NCBI GenBank assembly: GCA_963575745.1
Contig: CAUYUJ010014750.1
Span: 62,001-126,000, forward strand
Origin: Prorocentrum cordatum
Taxonomy: Eukaryota > Sar > Dinophyceae > Prorocentrales > Prorocentraceae
Reading direction: 5' to 3'
Length of the DNA stretch: 64,000 bases
The notes below the pieces were generated by a model that saw only the letters and a program-made list of their open reading frames with translations, had not been told where the DNA came from and searched no databases. Shown here one piece after another: positions 42,237 through 52,329 of this stretch (positions are counted from its first letter, which is position 1; every line of letters begins with the position of its first letter). A program made the translations under genes and the position numbers.

Positions 42237-42440
42237 TTTGTCCTGGGCCACTGAATCAACATATAACGTTGTCCGTGGCCACGGAGTCGCCATGGAACTT
42301 TGTCTTCGGCCGCGAAATCGCCGCGCAACTCTGTCCGGGGCCACGGAATCACAAGATAATTTTGCCCTGGGCCACGGAATCGCCATATAACTGTGCCCTG
42401 GGCCACAGACCGCCATATAACTTGGCCCCGGGCCACGGCG
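42237..42440. repeat. ~32-bp tandem repeat, ~6 copies
   Basis: Units GGGCCACGGAATCGCC, then ATATAACTTTGTCCT, with substitutions. Spacing is about 31-33 bp. Confidence 0.9.
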
Positions 42441-42594
42441 CCGCCTCGAACGCGCCAGCGCGCGCGCAATGGATCGGCTCTGCCGCCCGAGCTCTCTTTC
42501 GCATCCCCCCTTGCATTCTTACTTTTCTCGAGGATCGACTCTGCCGTCCGCCTCTTTAATTTCGCTTGTGACACAAGTGCGCACCAGAAAGGTT

Positions 42595-42740
42595 AAAAGG
42601 TTAAAACGGCATGGGGGTTCAAACGGCCACGCGGGTTAAAACAGCCACGCGGGTTAAAGCGGCCACGCTGCATCTGGGCAACGCTCCACGGCCAGGCGGG
42701 TTAAAACGGCCGCGCGGGTTAAAACGGCCACGCTTGATCG
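42595..42740. repeat. GGTTAAAACGGCCACGCGG minisatellite, locus 2
   Basis: Same composite as at 36840-37125 (GCATCTGGGCAACGCTCC and ACGGCCAGGCGGGTTAAAAC), ending CGCTTGATCGAGG directly before a GGA tract. Confidence 0.95.
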
Positions 42741-43060
42741 AGGAGGAGGAGGAGGAGGAGGAGGAGGAGGAGGTAGAGGAGGAGGAGGGGGGGGGAGGAG
42801 AGGAGGAGGGGGGGGAGGAGGAGGAGGAGGAGGAGGATGAAGGAGGAGGAGGAGGAGGAGGAGGAGGAGGGGGAGGAGGAGGCGGAGGTGGAGGAGGAGG
42901 AGGAGGAGGAGGAGGAGGGGGGGGGGGGAGGAGGAGGAAGAGGAGGAGGAGGAGGAGGAGGAAGAGGAGGAAGAGTAGGAAGAGTAGAAGTATGAGTAGG
43001 AGTCGGAAGATGGGGAGGAGGAGGAAGAGGAGGAGGAGGAGGAGGAGGAGGAGGCGCGGC
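42741..43060. repeat. GGA trinucleotide tract
   Basis: About 310 bp of GAG/GGA with G-run interruptions, Glu/Gly/Arg on plus and Pro/Leu/Ser on minus. It gives long spurious frames. Confidence 0.95.
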
Positions 43061-43639
43061 GGCGGAGCGGCATCGGGCCGAGGTCGACGGGTTCGCCTTG
43101 AAATCAATCATCCGCGAGCAACTCAGACAATTGCGACCTACCGTGCGCGCCTCTTTCGAGGGCGGTTCGAAGCGTCGCCCCCCCCCTTGGCAGGGGGCCC
43201 CGATTTGTCATCGCTCAACCTAGGTTGCGCACTGAGCGGGAAACGTTGATCTTGGACTCTGGAGCCCACAGAGGAAAACACCCGACTCACAAACGCATCG
43301 CCATCCGGACTGGTTCCTTATAGCTGTGCGATCTTTCAGGGGGAGGAGGAATCGGAGGAGGGGGAAAACGACGAAAAGGCAGCGACGGCAGCAGCAGGCC
43401 TCACCCTATCCTCCTCGGGGCTACAAGGAAAGGCCCCCACCGCGTCCCGCAGAACTTCAGAGCCGCCCTGACGCCCCGCACCTCGAAGACCGCCCGAACC
43501 AGGCTGATCCACAACGCGTGCCCGATCCGCTGCAATTCCCCGATCATCCGAGCGCCGCTGAAGCCCAGCATGGGCCCGATCCACAGCAAACCCTCGAGCT
43601 TCCGAGCGCAATCGAACTTCAACACTACACTGCCCACCT

Positions 43640-43925
43640 CCGTGCGTTCTAACACTCCGCGGCGACTGAACCCGGGGCGACCTCGAGGAGCTGTCGCCCA
43701 GGGTTTGCGATCTAGCGCCAGGCGGGGGAGAGACATGCGTTCTAACGCCATGTGGCGACTGAACCTGGGACAGCGTCGAGGCGAGGCCGCCCAGGATTGG
43801 CGATCTAACGCCAGGCCGAGAGGGAGAGACATGCGTTCTAACACCATGTGGCGACTGAACCTGGGACGACCTCGAGGAGCGACCGCCCAGGGTTTGCGTT
43901 CTAACGCCAGGCCGAGGGGGAACAT
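43640..43925. repeat. ~95-bp tandem repeat, ~3 copies
   Basis: CGTTCTAACRCC starts at about 43645, 43738, 43834 and (partial) 43893. Each is followed by ATGTGGCGACTGAACCTGGG and ACGACCTCGAGGAGC. Confidence 0.9.
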
Positions 43926-43970
43926 GGAGTGGCCGATCTTGGACTGGCACGTTCGCGGCAGCTGCCGCGT

Positions 43971-44708
43971 CTAGACGTCGAAGCTGTCGATCGCCATCTG
44001 GAGGATGCGCTCTGTTTTGGAACGCGGCGCGATCCCTGGCTTCAGCACCCCTCCCATCTGCGTGATACGCGCGATGAACGTCGAGGTCAGCTGCAGGTCC
44101 GCGAACGAGAAGGTGATCTTCGCCTGGCCCTCTTTGTAGGCGTGCGGCACGCGGAAGCCGCGGATGAGGAGGCTGAGCTCGGTGAGATTCGCGATGCCGT
44201 CCAGTTTCTCCTGCTACTCCTTCCACTTCTGCTGGTTGACCGCGCCAGCTGCAACTCCTGCCTCGACGGTCTTCTTGCAAACAACGAGGGCAAGTTGTGC
44301 GCAAGCGGGCCCCATAGCCAACTCGGGAAGGGGGTTCGACGGGTCCTTCTCGCGTTCCTCCCTCGCGGCTGCCGCTTGCTTCGCGCATGACCTGCCCGCA
44401 GCCAGGCCTCCCGTCGCGACCTCGGCGTTCTCGTCGATCAGGAACGTTTGAAACTGCGCTGCACTCAAGGCCCGAATCTGGTACGAGTTCGCCAGGACAC
44501 CGCGGATCATGATGGGGAATAGCTCGGCCATCAGCTGCATATCCATGGGCGGTAGCTTGCCCAGCACGTTGGCTTTCCAAACCGTAGGCCTTTCCGAGCT
44601 GAGCCGGCGCTGCACCTTGCCCCCCTGCTGCGTTCGCCGCCCCCCGCTGCTGAGGCTGGGCGCCTCGAGGCTCGGCGCTGCGCCCGGCGCCTCTCGCGTG
44701 ATCGCCAC
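43971..44708 (-). pseudogene. Unknown 245-codon protein with one in-frame TAG
   Basis: A strongly protein-like frame. The first segment reads SERPTVWKANVLGKLPPMD, LMAELFPIMIRGVLANSYQI, SAAQFQTFLIDENAEVATGG and LALVVCKKTVEAG. A TAG stop at 44214-44216 follows NQQKWKE. Beyond it the same frame continues for about 80 codons (EKLDGIANLTELSLLIRGF, VPHAYKEGQAKITFSFADL, TSTFIARITQMGGVL) to a TAG at 43971. Initiation at 44708 would be GTG; the frame is open further upstream to about 44860, so the real start is unknown. No family is recognised. Its place next to a LINE suggests a retroelement or host exon. Confidence 0.6.
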
Positions 44709-45099
44709 GCCTGCGGGAAGCGGCTGCCGAGCCAGAGCGGCCTCCCCGTCCTCTCGGCTGAGAGCCGCCGCGCTGCACGGAGCGGGGCCTGGTTCCCGCT
44801 TCTCCGAGGGCCTCGTCGGAGAGTTTGAACATCTGCGCGCGCCCGCACTGCTGAGTAGAGAGGCTCTCGGGGGGCGTGGCGCCCCCTCAGATGCCGCGAT
44901 AGCTCAAACAGCGTGCCAAACGGCTGTTCGACAATGCACCAGAGCCCCAGACAATGCCCCCCGAACACCGATCTCACCGCGAAGGGCGCGAAAGGGCACT
45001 CGAGGGAGCCGGGCTGTATGATGGGGTGCTTGAAGGGGGAGGCCTGGGCGAAGCACCTGCCAGTGAGCGTAGCCTGAACGAGGTGCTCCTGGGCGATCC

Positions 45100-45710
45100 T
45101 TCGAGTTCGAAGCGTCTGCATGCAAAAGATACATTAATTCGTGATCGTGGCCGCATGGGCCACGGAGCGACACGCGTGCCCCCCTCCAAGCGAGAACCTC
45201 TGATGTGCCAAGAAGGCCCTCCGTGTCTTGAGCCCCCGTCCACGCTCTTTCCCTTCGGGGCCTCGAAGCTCACGCCTTAATATGGGCGCCGGCGGGGGCG
45301 GGGCGACCTCGGGCACCTCAGGAACGCCAGCAGAATTCCCACAGAGCCCAGGAGGGGGTGGAAGTGTCACAGCCCTGGCAGCGGCCCTCAAAATACCAGG
45401 GTCCAGAGCGAGAAATCGCCCTCGGAGGTCGTCGTCCAGAAAGAGAGCTCGAACATTTAGTCGCCTCCAGCCACATTCGAGTCCGAAGCCTTTAGCAGGT
45501 CCTCCAAGTCCTCGGCCTCGGAGCGGCCCAGGAGCCTCAAGACGTCCAGGGCAAACCTCCGAGCGCACGGACTAACCTTGGGCCCAAGCGCGCCGTTCTC
45601 GAGGATCGCGGGGGTCTCTTCGAGCGGGAGCTGGCCGAAAACGGCCGCGATTTCTTGGGGCCGGCCAGAGGGTCAGGCGATCCATCTCCGATAGGTGCGA
45701 AGTCGACGAA
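45100..45710 (-). pseudogene. C-terminal part of LINE ORF2
   Basis: After VRRRVGVAPFGVELC (45.78-45.72 kb), the frame continues VRRLRTYRRWIA, a stop, and then QEIAAVFGQLPLEETP, AILENGALGP and ARRFALDVLRLLGRSEAED. This is the pattern of the C-terminal domain in dinoflagellate LINEs as I know it. Further on (about 45.2-44.9 kb) fragments such as FELSRHLRGRHAP suggest C2H2-like fingers, less certainly. Only the single-copy side of the duplication carries this region. It is broken by stops and frameshifts. Confidence 0.55.
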
Positions 45711-46952
45711 CGCAGAGTTCAACCCCAAATGGCGCAACCCCCACTCGGCGTCGCACAACCTCGTCCGACAGGGCCCGATATTTTACGACCTCCTGACCGT
45801 CGTCGTCTAAGATGGGCTCGCCGTCGCCGCCCACCACAGTCGTCTTGGCACAAGCGTCACCGCCGAGCAACTTACGACCGAACCCGACAAGAACTCGGTC
45901 AAGCCTGGATTTCTGGGCCTCCGTCAATATGAAGGTGGTGAGCCCAGACAGCAGCGCGCTCTGAACGACCGCTCCGAATACAGTACGGTTTTGGCGCCAT
46001 GCCCGGTTCCGAGACCAGAACCTCCCCATTGAGTAGTATCCCCTCCTGCACGCTAAGATTATTATCCTCAATTCTCCTTGAACTCCTCCGTCTATAGCCG
46101 TCTGAATGCCGAGCAGCATGTGCAGCATGCAGCATGTGCATGAGCACCTCGACCGACGAAGGAGGGAGAGATGCTGCTTTTCCCACGGTTGTGAGCGCAT
46201 CCGATCTCCTGCAGAGCGGCAGTCAAGCCTCCGTGGGCCGTGTGCAAGGTGAACTGTGCGTTCTCTGCAGACGTCACCACATGAGTCTTACTGGTATCGT
46301 CAGCATACTTACGACAAGATAAATCCACTGGGCGCTGACTGATCGGCGCCCATGCTGTACGCAAAGTCTCGCTCGGCCACAGCACCTGCGACCAATCCCG
46401 AGGAGGAGCGCGAGGGACGGCAGGTTGATCTATCCAAACCTGATATGAGTAGGGACGAGGAGGAACGTCATCAGGCCAAACATGTGCTCGCATAACCTCG
46501 CCATCGCTGAACGGGGCGTCGAAATGTTCTCGAAAGAAATACTGCTGCTGGGCTATCGCCCATGAGCGCGCCACACCGATTGTGCATAGTAAGTTCCCCA
46601 TCAGCTCCCGTAGTAGTGAAAGTACTGCGTTCATGTCTACGATGAAAAAGTAGACCTGGTCAGGCCCAGCGATAGATTCCTCCACGGCACGCCTGAGCTC
46701 GGGTAGCGTAGAACACCCAAAAGCGTTGGACATATCCTCTTTCGAGGCCACCGGAGAAACCCCAAGACTGCGCAGCCTCCACAAGAGAACTTCCTGGCAG
46801 ATCATGGCCCCCTCCCTGCTACGCCCGTGGCGGTACCCATGTTCTCTACCGGGGACCTCGCCTGGGGGGCCCTTCTGGAGCTGCGCCTTAAACCAAGCGA
46901 CCCCCATTCTGCAGAGCCCGCGAATGTACCTCAAGGCCACGAAGTCCTCCAT
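45673..46952 (-). pseudogene. LINE reverse transcriptase, unit 1
   Basis: The frame from 46952 reads ALRYIRGLCRMGVAWFKAQL, EHGYRHGRSREGAM (RT region 2 type), EDMSNAFGCSTLPELRRAV (motif A with Asp) and LSCRKYADDTSKTHVV (motif C, at 46296-46307). It ends after HAACCTCCSAFRRL. The sequence continues in another frame (46200-45673) with LLGIQTAIDGGVQGELRI, ALLSGLTTFILTEAQKSRLD and LSDEVVRRRVGVAPFGVEL. The frame change coincides with short CAGCATG repeats near 46115-46140, a likely slippage site. Motif B is not obvious. The catalytic Asp residues are present but the frame is broken. Confidence 0.8.
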
Positions 46953-47681
46953 GTTGTTCTGCTCACTCAGGCCCGTCGCCCTAGAGTGGTGCCAGACCAG
47001 GGGGGGGAGGGGGGGGGGCCTGCCGATTCGCCTGATGCGGTGGAAAACCTTGTGGAGCCCCTTGGGCGTGGAGGATTGTCGAATGTCTCGGGCGCCGTGC
47101 CTATGCCTCTCCGATCACCTGCAAGCCGATGCCGAGGGGCACAAACTGGGGTCTGCCGAGGCCCGTCGCCGTCGTCGTCATCATTCTCACGCCTTCTCGG
47201 TCGCCTATGCGTGCCGTCGAATCGCCGCTGGGGGTGAAGTGCCAGAAGGAGGACCTCTGAAGGTGCACTATGGAGGGGAGCAGCTGTGCGCCGAGGTACT
47301 TTCGCCAGTAATTCTAGAACGCGCCCGAGATCCTCCCGACCGAGTTCGACATGCTCGAAGTTGTCGATACCGGACATGGGGGGCTTGGGGGCGGCATCGC
47401 ACTGAGCCTCCTGGTACTCCTGGAACTCAATCGGGAATGCCTCGAACCCTCCAGCTGGCTCCGATTTGGCGAAGTGATCCCGAATCTCGGCAACCTTCGG
47501 AACGAACTCGTCAACCGTGTTGTAGCGCCTACGCTTGGGGCCCCCACACTTGGCAGCCAAAACGTGTGCAAGACACCAGACCTCTGCGTGCTGTTGTTTC
47601 CTCCATGCCGATCCTATTTCCGAAACCAGACTCTCTGTCACGACCTCTTGCCGAGCACGACGAGCCTGCCGAAGCTGACGC
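45714..47681. repeat. Internal tandem duplication of LINE, unit 1
   Basis: 1968 bp, nearly identical to 47682-49607. Left boundary ACGC at 45710-45713, shared with 47678-47681 and 49604-49607. It retains the YADD-coding segment at 46296-46307. Confidence 0.95.
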
Positions 47682-48861
47682 AGAGTTCAACCCCAGATGG
47701 CGCAACCCCCACTCGGCGTCGCACATCCTCGTCCGACAGGGCCCGATATTTTACGACCCCCTGACCGTCGTCGTCTGAGATGGGCTCGCCGTCGCAGCCC
47801 ACCACAGTCGTCTTGGCACGAGCGTCACCGCCGAGCAACTTACGACCGAACCCGACAAGAACTCGGTCAAGCCTGGATTTCTGGGCCTCCGTCAATATGA
47901 AGGTGGTGAGCCCAGACAACAGCGCGCTCTGAACGACCGCTCCGAATGCAGTACGGTTTTGGCGCCGTGCCCGATTCCGAGACCAGAACCCCCCCATTGA
48001 GTAGTGCCCCCTCCTGCATGCTAAGATTATTATCCTCAATTCTCCTTGAGCTCCTCCGTCTATAGCCGTCTGAATGCCGAGCAGCATGTGCAGCATGCAG
48101 CATGTGCATGAGCACCTCGACCGACGAAGGAGGGAGAGATGCTGCTTTTCCCACGGTTGTGAGCGCATCCGATCTCCTGCAGAGCGGCAGTCAAGCCTCC
48201 GTGGGCCGTGTGCAAGGTGAACTGTGCGTTCTCTGCAGACGTCACCACATGAGTCTGGGCGCTGACTGATCGGCGCCCATGCTGCACGCAAAGTCTCGCT
48301 CGGCCACAGCACCTGCGACCAATCCCGAGGAGGAGCACGAGGGACGGCAGGTTGATCTATCCAATCCTGATATGAGGAGGGACGAGGAGGAACGTCATCC
48401 GGCCAAACATGCGCTCGCATAGCCTCGCCATCGCTGAACGGGGCGTCGAAATATTCTCGAAAGAAATACTGCTGCTGGGCCATCGCCCATGAACGCGCCA
48501 CACCGATTGTGCATAGTAAGTTCCCCATCAGCCCCCGTAGTAGTGAAAGTACTGCGCTCATGTCTATGATGAAAAAGTAGGCCTGATCAGGCCCAGCGAT
48601 AGATTCCTCCACGGTGCGCCTAAGCTCGGGGAACGTAGAACACCCAAAAACGTTGGACATATCCTCTGTCGAAGCCACCGGAGAAACCCCAAGACTGCGC
48701 AGCCTCCACAAGAGAACTTCCCGGCAGATCATGGCCCCCCCCCTGCTACGCCCGCGGCGGTGCCCATGTTCTTTACCGGGGGCCTCGTCCGGGGGGCCCT
48801 TCTGGAGCTGCGCCTTAAACCAAGCGACACCCATTCTGCAGAGCCCGTGAATGCACCTCAA
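47682..48861 (-). pseudogene. LINE reverse transcriptase, unit 2, lacking YADD
   Basis: Reads as one 407-codon frame from 48861 to 47638, starting near CIHGLCRMGVAWFKAQLQ. It then reads HGHRRGRSRGGAM, EDMSNVFGCSTFPELRRTV and AWAPISQRP, and jumps straight to DSCGDVCRERTV, because 41 bp that encode RKYADDTSK in unit 1 are missing. The 41-bp loss also compensates the frameshift present in unit 1, so downstream parts (LLGIQTAIDGG, LTTFILTEAQKSRLD, GVELC) are in frame. The result is a long open frame without its active site. The last residues (VSFGRLVVLGKRS) come from linker DNA across the duplication junction. Confidence 0.8.
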
Positions 48862-49607
48862 GGCCCCGAAGTCCTCCTTATTGTTCTGCTTACTCAGGCC
48901 CGTCGCCCTAGAGTGGTGCCAGACCAGGGGGGGAGGGGGGGGAGCCTGCCGATTCGCCTGATGCGGTGGGAAACCTTGTGGAGCCCCTTGGGCGTGGAGG
49001 ATTGTCGAAGGTCTCGGGCGCCGCGCCTATGCCTCTCCGATCACCTGCAAGCCGATGCCGAGGGGCGCAAACTGGGGTCTGCCGAGGCCCGTCGCCGTCG
49101 TCGTCATCATTCTCACGCCTTCTCGGTCGCCTATACGTGCCGTCGAATCGTCGCTGGGGGTGAAGTGCCAGAAGGAGGACCTCTGAAGGTGCACTATGGA
49201 GGGGGGCAGCTGTGCGCCGAGGTACTTTCGCCAGTTATTCTAAAACGCGCTCGAGATCCTCCCGACCGGGTTCGACATGCTCGAAGTTGTCGATACCGGA
49301 CATGGGGGGCTTGGGGGCGGCCTCGCACTGAGCCTCCTGGTACTCCTGGAACTCAATCGGGAATGCCTCGAACCCTCCAGCTGGCTCCGATTTGGCGAAG
49401 TGATCCCGAATCTCGGCAACCTTCGGAACGAACTCGTCAACCGCGTTGTAGCGCCTACGCTTGGGGCCCCCACACTTGGCAGCCAAAACGTGTGCAAGAC
49501 ACCAGACCTCTGCGTGCTGTTGTTTCCTCCATGCCGATCCTATTTCCGAAACCAGACTCTCTGTTACGACCTCTTGCCGAGCACGACGAGCCTGCCGAAG
49601 CTGACGC
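47682..49607. repeat. Internal tandem duplication of LINE, unit 2
   Basis: 1926 bp. It differs from unit 1 mainly by a 41-bp deletion (junction 48256/48257) and scattered substitutions; identity is well above 90% by eye. Its right edge joins the unique upstream linker of the LINE. Confidence 0.95.
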
Positions 49608-49963
49608 GAGAGCCGAGCCAACTGCATCGACGTCCCGAAAAAGTCGACGCCAGCCGCCCGTGCAGCACGGCGGGCAGCAAGTAGGCGACTTCGCTCGCGC
49701 ACGTGCGCAAGCGCCTGAAGGTCGGAGGTGGCCGCGCGTGAGAAGTGCCTATCAGCAGCAGTGGGAGCATGCAGCAGCAACTCATGAAAGTCCACTCCCT
49801 CGAGCTGGGCCTCTAGATCCTCGACGAACTCCCTCGCCCCCCTGCCACGACGCAGGGCCTCGCCGAGATTGTCGACGTCCCACTGTGTGCCGTGCTTGGC
49901 TGACGTCATATCGAACGTGTAGTTCAGGCGAAGGAGAAGGGGAACGTGGTCTGGCAATCCCAA
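49235..49963 (-). pseudogene. LINE endonuclease end and EN-RT linker
   Basis: A 242-codon frame. It opens with GLPDHVPLLLRLNYTF, the SDHxP-like final motif of APE-type endonucleases. It continues with the linker: QWDVDNLGEALRRGRGAREF, VEDLEAQLEGVDFHELLLHA, RKQQHAEVWCLAHVLAAK and VDEFVPKVAEIRDHFAKSEP. Linkers of this helix-rich type precede RT in LINE ORF2. The distal part (below 49607) is duplicated in unit 1. Good composition and no stop over 729 bp. Confidence 0.7.
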
Positions 49964-50770
49964 CCTTCTTGACTAACTTCAAGCGTAAGTTGGAAGAGCG
50001 CATCGAGATACAACGGTCCACCATGTGCTCCTGCCAGGGAAAAATAGCCACATAGTCGATATGAGACATACCCGCCGCCCCGTAGTAGCTGGGCCCGAGG
50101 TCAAAGTCAGTGGGCGCAACTGACACTGCGTGCCGCTCCATAACTTCAAGAACCCGATATGCTGCATATCGTTGTTCGCCCACTCGATGAGGCCCCAATG
50201 CAGGTGAGACGGTCGGCTCTTGCACACCGCCTGCCCGACGCCGCCAGCCGAACAAGTCGTTCAGGTCGAAGCCCCATAGCAGAGCCGACCGCTTACACGA
50301 CCACGTCAGAGTCTTCTCCAGCCAAAAAATCATCGCATCTACTGTGTGTCGATACTGTCGGAGTGGGTCGTCGTCACTCTCTCGTCCGACCCGTTTCCCC
50401 GACGGCTTCGGGGGAAATATGTCACTGGTATAATGATATCGAACAGCTCTGACCGTAGCCTATATACGGCCACGCGTCCACGGAGAGCAACTGGTACTGC
50501 AGGGACATCCACCAGGTGCCGCCGCCGGAAAACTCGCTTTCGAAGAAGAAGTGTAATGCCACAACATCGATTTACATACTTTCCACCAGGAACGAACCCG
50601 CTTCTGATCTCGAAGTGGTAGCGAAGCGTCGTGAACACTACAAGCTGGTCGAGTGCCGCCTCCCGCACGCACTTGTGAGTGCGATGATGTCCACAGCTCT
50701 CATTTCCTCACCAATATCCTGCAACCTCGCCCCATCTGCTGCCATGCAGTTCCAGTGTACGAATGTTAGC
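49916..50770 (-). pseudogene. LINE APE-type endonuclease domain
   Basis: Nicks target DNA to prime reverse transcription in intact LINEs. The pieces are ordered as in the family. At 50760-50640: HWNCMAADGARLQDIGEEM and VDIIALTSACG (N-terminal Asn and QET-like region). At 50670-50350: VPGGKYVNRCCGITLLLRKR then LFDIIIPVTYFP. At 50273-50259: WGFDLNDLFG (GDFN-like). At 50063-50052: the segment GPSYYGAAGMSHIDYVAIFP (family pattern T...RIDYI). Finally LPDHVP near 49960. Three frames are needed, so there are at least two frameshifts. The QET glutamate appears changed to TSA, and GDFN is altered. Probably inactive. Confidence 0.7.
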
Positions 50771-50929
50771 ACACTCAAGAGCAATACAGCAGACATCACA
50801 TACGTATGTGCAGTGATGCGACGCTGGCCAAAGGGGGGGGCCGCCAGCTCCGCGCGGGTACGGTTCGCGGGAACTGCATGTAACCCAGCCCCTCGCAGGA
50901 GGGCCTGAGCGGAGGGGGGCTAGGAGGAG

Positions 50930-51015
50930 GAGGAAGAGGGGAGGAGGAGGAGGAGGAGGAGGAGGAGGAGGAGGAGGAGGAGGAGGAGGAGGAGGAGGAG
51001 AAGGAGGAGGGGGGG
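50930..51015. repeat. GGA trinucleotide tract
   Basis: About 80 bp of near-pure GGA, then AAGGAGGAGGG. It lies between the LINE 5' side and the third GGTTAAAACGGCC locus. Confidence 0.95.
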
Positions 51016-51059
51016 ATATGCATAGGGGGGGACGCATCGACCCCCAATCGCTCATTTTG

Positions 51060-51446
51060 AAATGGCCACGCGGGATAAAACGGCCACGCTTGATCTAGAT
51101 AGCCTTCCACGGCCAGGCGGGTTACAACGGCCATGCGGTTTAAAACGGACGCCCACCGTATTCCCCCCCCGCCCGCCCGCCCAGCACACACCCGGCACGC
51201 ACGCCGCACAGCCCCCCGTCCCGCCCCCCCCCAGAACACATACTGCATACACGCTCCCACGCAGGCACACATACGCACACAGCCGCACACGCACCTGCAC
51301 ACGCACACACAAGCACACGCACGCACACACGCATACAGGCCACGCGCAGCACTTGACCAACCCAACCAGAGGCAACCACTCAACATAAGCTACTCATGGC
51401 AACCATTTGGGCGTTTAGGGAAGCCCAGCGACGACCAACCCCATGA
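51060..51446. repeat. Minisatellite locus 3 plus 0.34-kb block, copy 2
   Basis: GGCCACGCGGGATAAAACGG and CTTGATCTAGATAGCCTTCC units (to about 51155) run into the block that matches 37060-37432 (GGACGCCCACCG, CCCGCCCGCCCAGCACAC, CACACATACGCACACAGCCG, CAACCCCATG). Divergence from copy 1 is by scattered substitutions and small indels. Confidence 0.9.
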
Positions 51447-51654
51447 AGACACATTCCACGTTGTGTGCAAAGCCCTGCGCGTGCGCACGCAAGCTCAGAG
51501 AAGCGGCGCTTCCCGTTCTTGTCCGGAAAGGTTGGAATTTGTCGCCGGATTCCCCAGATTCGCCGGATTCGACGGATTTCCCGGACGTCGCCTGAAACGG
51601 AACAGAGGGGGCGGTCGGCGGGGCCATTTCCTCGCGCGCTGGGGGTCAGGATGA

Positions 51655-52212
51655 CGTGAGTTCCACAGAAACTCCCTCAAACGATCACGACTACAGCCAC
51701 GGCTGCGATTACGACTACACTCGCGACTCCAATCGCGATTAGACCTAAGATTACATCCACGACTACAGTCACGACTACAACGACAACGATGCTCACACAT
51801 CCTCCCGCGCATAGGGTAACCCACAATGGATCACTCCATGGTGGAGTGATGCCACCAACATTATCCAGCTCGCCCAACAATACAGGGAACATACCCCCCG
51901 CCGCGACGACGACGACGACGATTACGACAACGATTGCGACTACAGCAACGACTACGATTACGACGACAATCGCGACTACAGTCACTGTTCCAATCACGGT
52001 TACACCAACGACGACAATCACGACTACAACCACACCCACTGATTCCTATCGTAATGGTCATGAGAAGGTGCTCTCGAATCCTCTCGCGCGTAGGGGCCCA
52101 CAATTGCGTACTCCCTGGAGAAAGAACCTACTACCTTATCCAGCCCGCCCGACAACAGAGTTAACATATTTTCCGCCGCGACGGCGACGACGGCAACGAC
52201 GACTGTGATAAC
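51655..52212. repeat. Composite ~268-bp tandem repeat with ACGACTACA-type core
   Basis: Imperfect hexamer-like CGACTACA/CGATTACGA runs alternate with a unique segment (CCTCCCGCGCATAGGGTAAC at about 51803, and CCTCTCGCGCGTAGGGGCCC at about 52079) that also shares TTATCCAGCTCGCCC / TTATCCAGCCCGCCC. There are about 1.6 copies of a higher-order unit. A perfect hairpin TCACTCCA/TGGAGTGA lies at 51831-51849. Confidence 0.8.
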
Positions 52213-52239
52213 GACCACGAGGAGCAGCAGAAGATTAGG

Positions 52240-52325
52240 AGGATGATGAGGGGGGTCGGATGATGATGAGGAGGAGGAAGAGGAAGAGGAAGAGGAGGAG
52301 GAGGAGGAGGAGGAGGAGGAGGAGG
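52240..52325. repeat. GAG trinucleotide tract
   Basis: GATGATGAGGAGGAG followed by pure GGA units. Confidence 0.95.
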
Positions 52326-52329
52326 TACG

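Larger units (their letters stand above)
44860..50770 (-). mobile_element. LINE retrotransposon with internal tandem duplication
   Basis: Minus-strand order is APE-type endonuclease (50.77-49.92 kb), linker (49.96-49.24), RT (48.86-47.68), then a second linker/RT block (47.68-45.71), then the C-terminal part (45.7 to about 44.9). The block 45714-47681 repeats 47682-49607 head to tail. The true C-terminus is present only after the second block, so one element was duplicated internally rather than two inserted. Frameshifts occur in the endonuclease and RT. No poly-A or target-site duplication could be fixed. The 5' end runs into a GGA tract. Non-functional as it stands. Confidence 0.8.

Noticed and set aside
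42619-43107. Pro/Leu-rich frames over the GGA tract
   Set aside because: Product of a trinucleotide repeat; no non-repeat sequence with protein character.
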